From assembly GCF_900101985.1 (NCBI RefSeq), contig NZ_FNAR01000013.1:1-64000 (forward strand): 64,000 bases of DNA, written 5' to 3'. A program made the translations under genes and the position numbers. Numbering within the stretch: position 1 is the first letter of the stretch; every line of letters starts with the position of its first letter. Below are positions 62,766 to 64,000 of this stretch, one piece after another. This stretch comes from Bhargavaea beijingensis (GTDB lineage: Bacteria; Bacillota; Bacilli; Bacillales_A; Planococcaceae). Below the pieces are notes generated by a model. It did not search any database. It was not told the origin of the DNA and saw only the letters and a program-made list of their open reading frames with translations.

Positions 62766-63860
62766 ATGAAAAAGTTAAAGGAAATCAGGATGCACCTGGA
62801 AGAGAACGGGATTGACCTGGCTTTGGTCACGACGCCCGATAATGTGTTTTATCTTTCCGGATTCAAAAGCGAGCCGCATGAGCGGCTGCTTGCCGTTGCG
62901 GTTTTCCGGGATGCAGAGCCGTTTATCATCGCACCCAAAATGGAGGTGCCGGATGTAAAGGCGGCCGGATGGACCGGCGAATCCGTAGGGCACGAAGATA
63001 CCGACGATGCCTGGCTGATCGTCGAGCAGGCGATCCGCAACCGGGGAATCACCCCATCCCGTATTGCGATCGAGAAGTCCCACTTGAATGTCGAACGCTT
63101 TGAGCGAGTAAAGGAACTTTATCCGGAAGCTTCGTTCACCGGGCTGGACAGCAAACTGAATGCCATGCGGAACATCAAGGATGAAACTGAACTCGAGAAA
63201 CTCCGCAAAGCGGCGGAACTCGCGGATTACGCCATCGGAGTGGGCTGCCGGGAAATCGCCGAGGGCAAGACGGAATTGGAGATCCTGACAGCCATCGAAT
63301 TCGAAATGAAGAAAAAAGGCGTGTCGCATATGTCGTTCGATACGATGGTGTTGAGCGGCAAAAAGACGGCCTCTCCGCATGGCACTCCGGGAGATCGGAA
63401 AATCCGCAAAGGCGACTTTATCCTGTTCGACCTCGGTGTGGTCTGGGAAGGCTACTGCTCCGACATTACACGTACCGTGGCATTCGGAGAGCCTACGGAA
63501 GAAATGCGGAATATCTATGAAACCGTAAAACGCGCCGAGCAGGCTGCCGTCGATGCAGTCAAGCCGGGAGTCCGTGCGATGGATCTCGATAAAGTCTCCC
63601 GTGACGTGATCACGGAGGCCGGATACGGCGAATACTTCACCCACCGACTCGGCCACGGACTCGGGATTTCCGTCCATGAATTCCCTTCCCTGCATGGATC
63701 CAACGAGATGGAACTGCAAGAAGGCATGGTCTTCACCATCGAGCCGGGAATCTATCATCCGGATATTACAGGCGTCCGGATCGAAGATGATGTCGTCGTC
63801 ACAGCCAACGGAGTGGAGGTTCTGACCAAGTTCCCGAAAGAACTCCAAATCATCAGCTAA
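62766..63860 (+). CDS. Xaa-Pro dipeptidase / M24B aminopeptidase (PepQ-like)
   Basis: 364 residues. N-terminal creatinase-like domain (VTTPDNVFYLSGFKSEPHER), then a pita-bread peptidase domain with the five metal ligands: Asp in ILFDLGVVW, Asp in CSDITRTVAF, His in HRLGHGLG, Glu in FTIEPGIY and Glu in VRIEDDVV. It cleaves X-Pro dipeptides. ATG 62766; the ribosome site (AAAGG) is rather distant. Several paralogues (YkvY, PepQ, YqhT types) exist in Bacillales, so the exact orthologue is uncertain. A long antisense frame across it is a shadow. Confidence 0.92.
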   Translation: MKKLKEIRMHLEENGIDLALVTTPDNVFYLSGFKSEPHERLLAVAVFRDAEPFIIAPKMEVPDVKAAGWTGESVGHEDTDDAWLIVEQAIRNRGITPSRIAIEKSHLNVERFERVKELYPEASFTGLDSKLNAMRNIKDETELEKLRKAAELADYAIGVGCREIAEGKTELEILTAIEFEMKKKGVSHMSFDTMVLSGKKTASPHGTPGDRKIRKGDFILFDLGVVWEGYCSDITRTVAFGEPTEEMRNIYETVKRAEQAAVDAVKPGVRAMDLDKVSRDVITEAGYGEYFTHRLGHGLGISVHEFPSLHGSNEMELQEGMVFTIEPGIYHPDITGVRIEDDVVVTANGVEVLTKFPKELQIIS

Positions 63861-63898
63861 CCTCAATCGCCGTTGACCAGTATCCATACAGAAACAGC

Positions 63899-63935
63899 AA
63901 AACCGCCGAAAGGAACCTTCCTTCGGCGGTTTTTG
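63899..63935. terminator. Bidirectional terminator after the dipeptidase gene
   Basis: AAAACCGCCGAA (63899-63910) pairs with TTCGGCGGTTTT (63922-63933), with A and T runs on each side. Confidence 0.88.
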
Positions 63936-63942
63936 ACTGTCA

Positions 63943-64000
63943 TTATTGAAGCAATGATTCAACCGGTACATATTCACGGCCCTGATCATCCGCGACAGCT
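63943..64000 (-). CDS. Possible C-terminal end of a protein gene (runs off right edge)
   Basis: On the minus strand the last 18 codons before a TAA at 63943-63945 read AVADDQGREYVPVESLLQ, with codon use like the neighbours. The stop lies seven bases from the bidirectional terminator, as expected for a convergent gene. Too short to identify a family. Confidence 0.5.
   Translation of the reverse strand, partial: AVADDQGREYVPVESLLQ

Noticed and set aside
62775..63989. A 404-codon open frame on the minus strand opposite the dipeptidase g​ene
   Set aside because: It is a shadow of a well-supported M24B peptidase, has no ribosome site, and its translation (Arg/His/Phe-rich) resembles no protein family.

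Overview
This window is chromosomal DNA of a low-G+C-phylum Gram-positive bacterium (Firmicutes, Bacillales). Its rather GC-rich codon use, the many GTG/TTG starts behind strong AGGAGG-type ribosome sites, and gene content closest to Bacillus subtilis but lacking several sporulation-linked genes suggest a member of the Planococcaceae. The species assignment is inference. Nearly every gene can be placed in a known family. I see no prophage, CRISPR array, rRNA, tRNA, plasmid module or recognisable defence system.

Layout. 1-417: N-terminus of an IS1182-type transposase running off the left edge, next to a copy of an interspersed repeat. 418-18353: a mosaic of metabolic and stress genes. These are a CYP152 fatty-acid peroxygenase, oligoendopeptidase F, an AzgA-type purine permease, an APC amino-acid permease, a MerR/TipAS regulator with its own 19-bp-spacer promoter, a Ca2+ P-type ATPase, a DUF255 protein with an overlapping phosphoesterase, a histidine phosphatase, an EEP hydrolase and a HelD helicase. 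18467-22739: a small respiratory island with a ba3-type oxidase operon (including two very small membrane proteins), a perfect Fnr box, and the gene for an iron-sulphur Fnr regulator. 22740-26792: a probable structured RNA in front of ypsA, several small genes, dUTPase, and ysdB behind a sigma-W-type promoter.

26813-64000 is the conserved Bacillus 'yt' neighbourhood, nearly all on the minus strand: ysdA-rplT-rpmI-infC, thrS, dnaI-dnaB-nrdR, speD, gapB, coaE-mutM-polA, hflC-hflK, phoR-phoP, a MaoC gene, mdh-icd-citZ, ytvI/fxsA, pyk-pfkA-accA-accD-GntR, dnaE, nrnA, ytpI, ytoI, ytkL and pepQ. It combines replication (dnaI, dnaB, polA, dnaE), repair (mutM), translation (infC operon, thrS), glycolysis/gluconeogenesis (pyk, pfkA, gapB), TCA cycle (citZ, icd, mdh) and fatty-acid initiation (accDA).

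Regulation is unusually readable: an L20 leader and AUU start for infC, a T-box for thrS, two CcpN-type boxes on gapB, a cre-like site on citZ, a GntR/FadR palindrome before the accDA operon, an Fnr box on the oxidase, and sigma-W-type promoters before ysdB and hflKC. No clearly new biological system is present. The best leads for novelty are the ypsA-linked RNA, the 28-residue oxidase-operon protein, the repeat family that carries terminators, and the shortened DnaE with a degenerate PHP domain.
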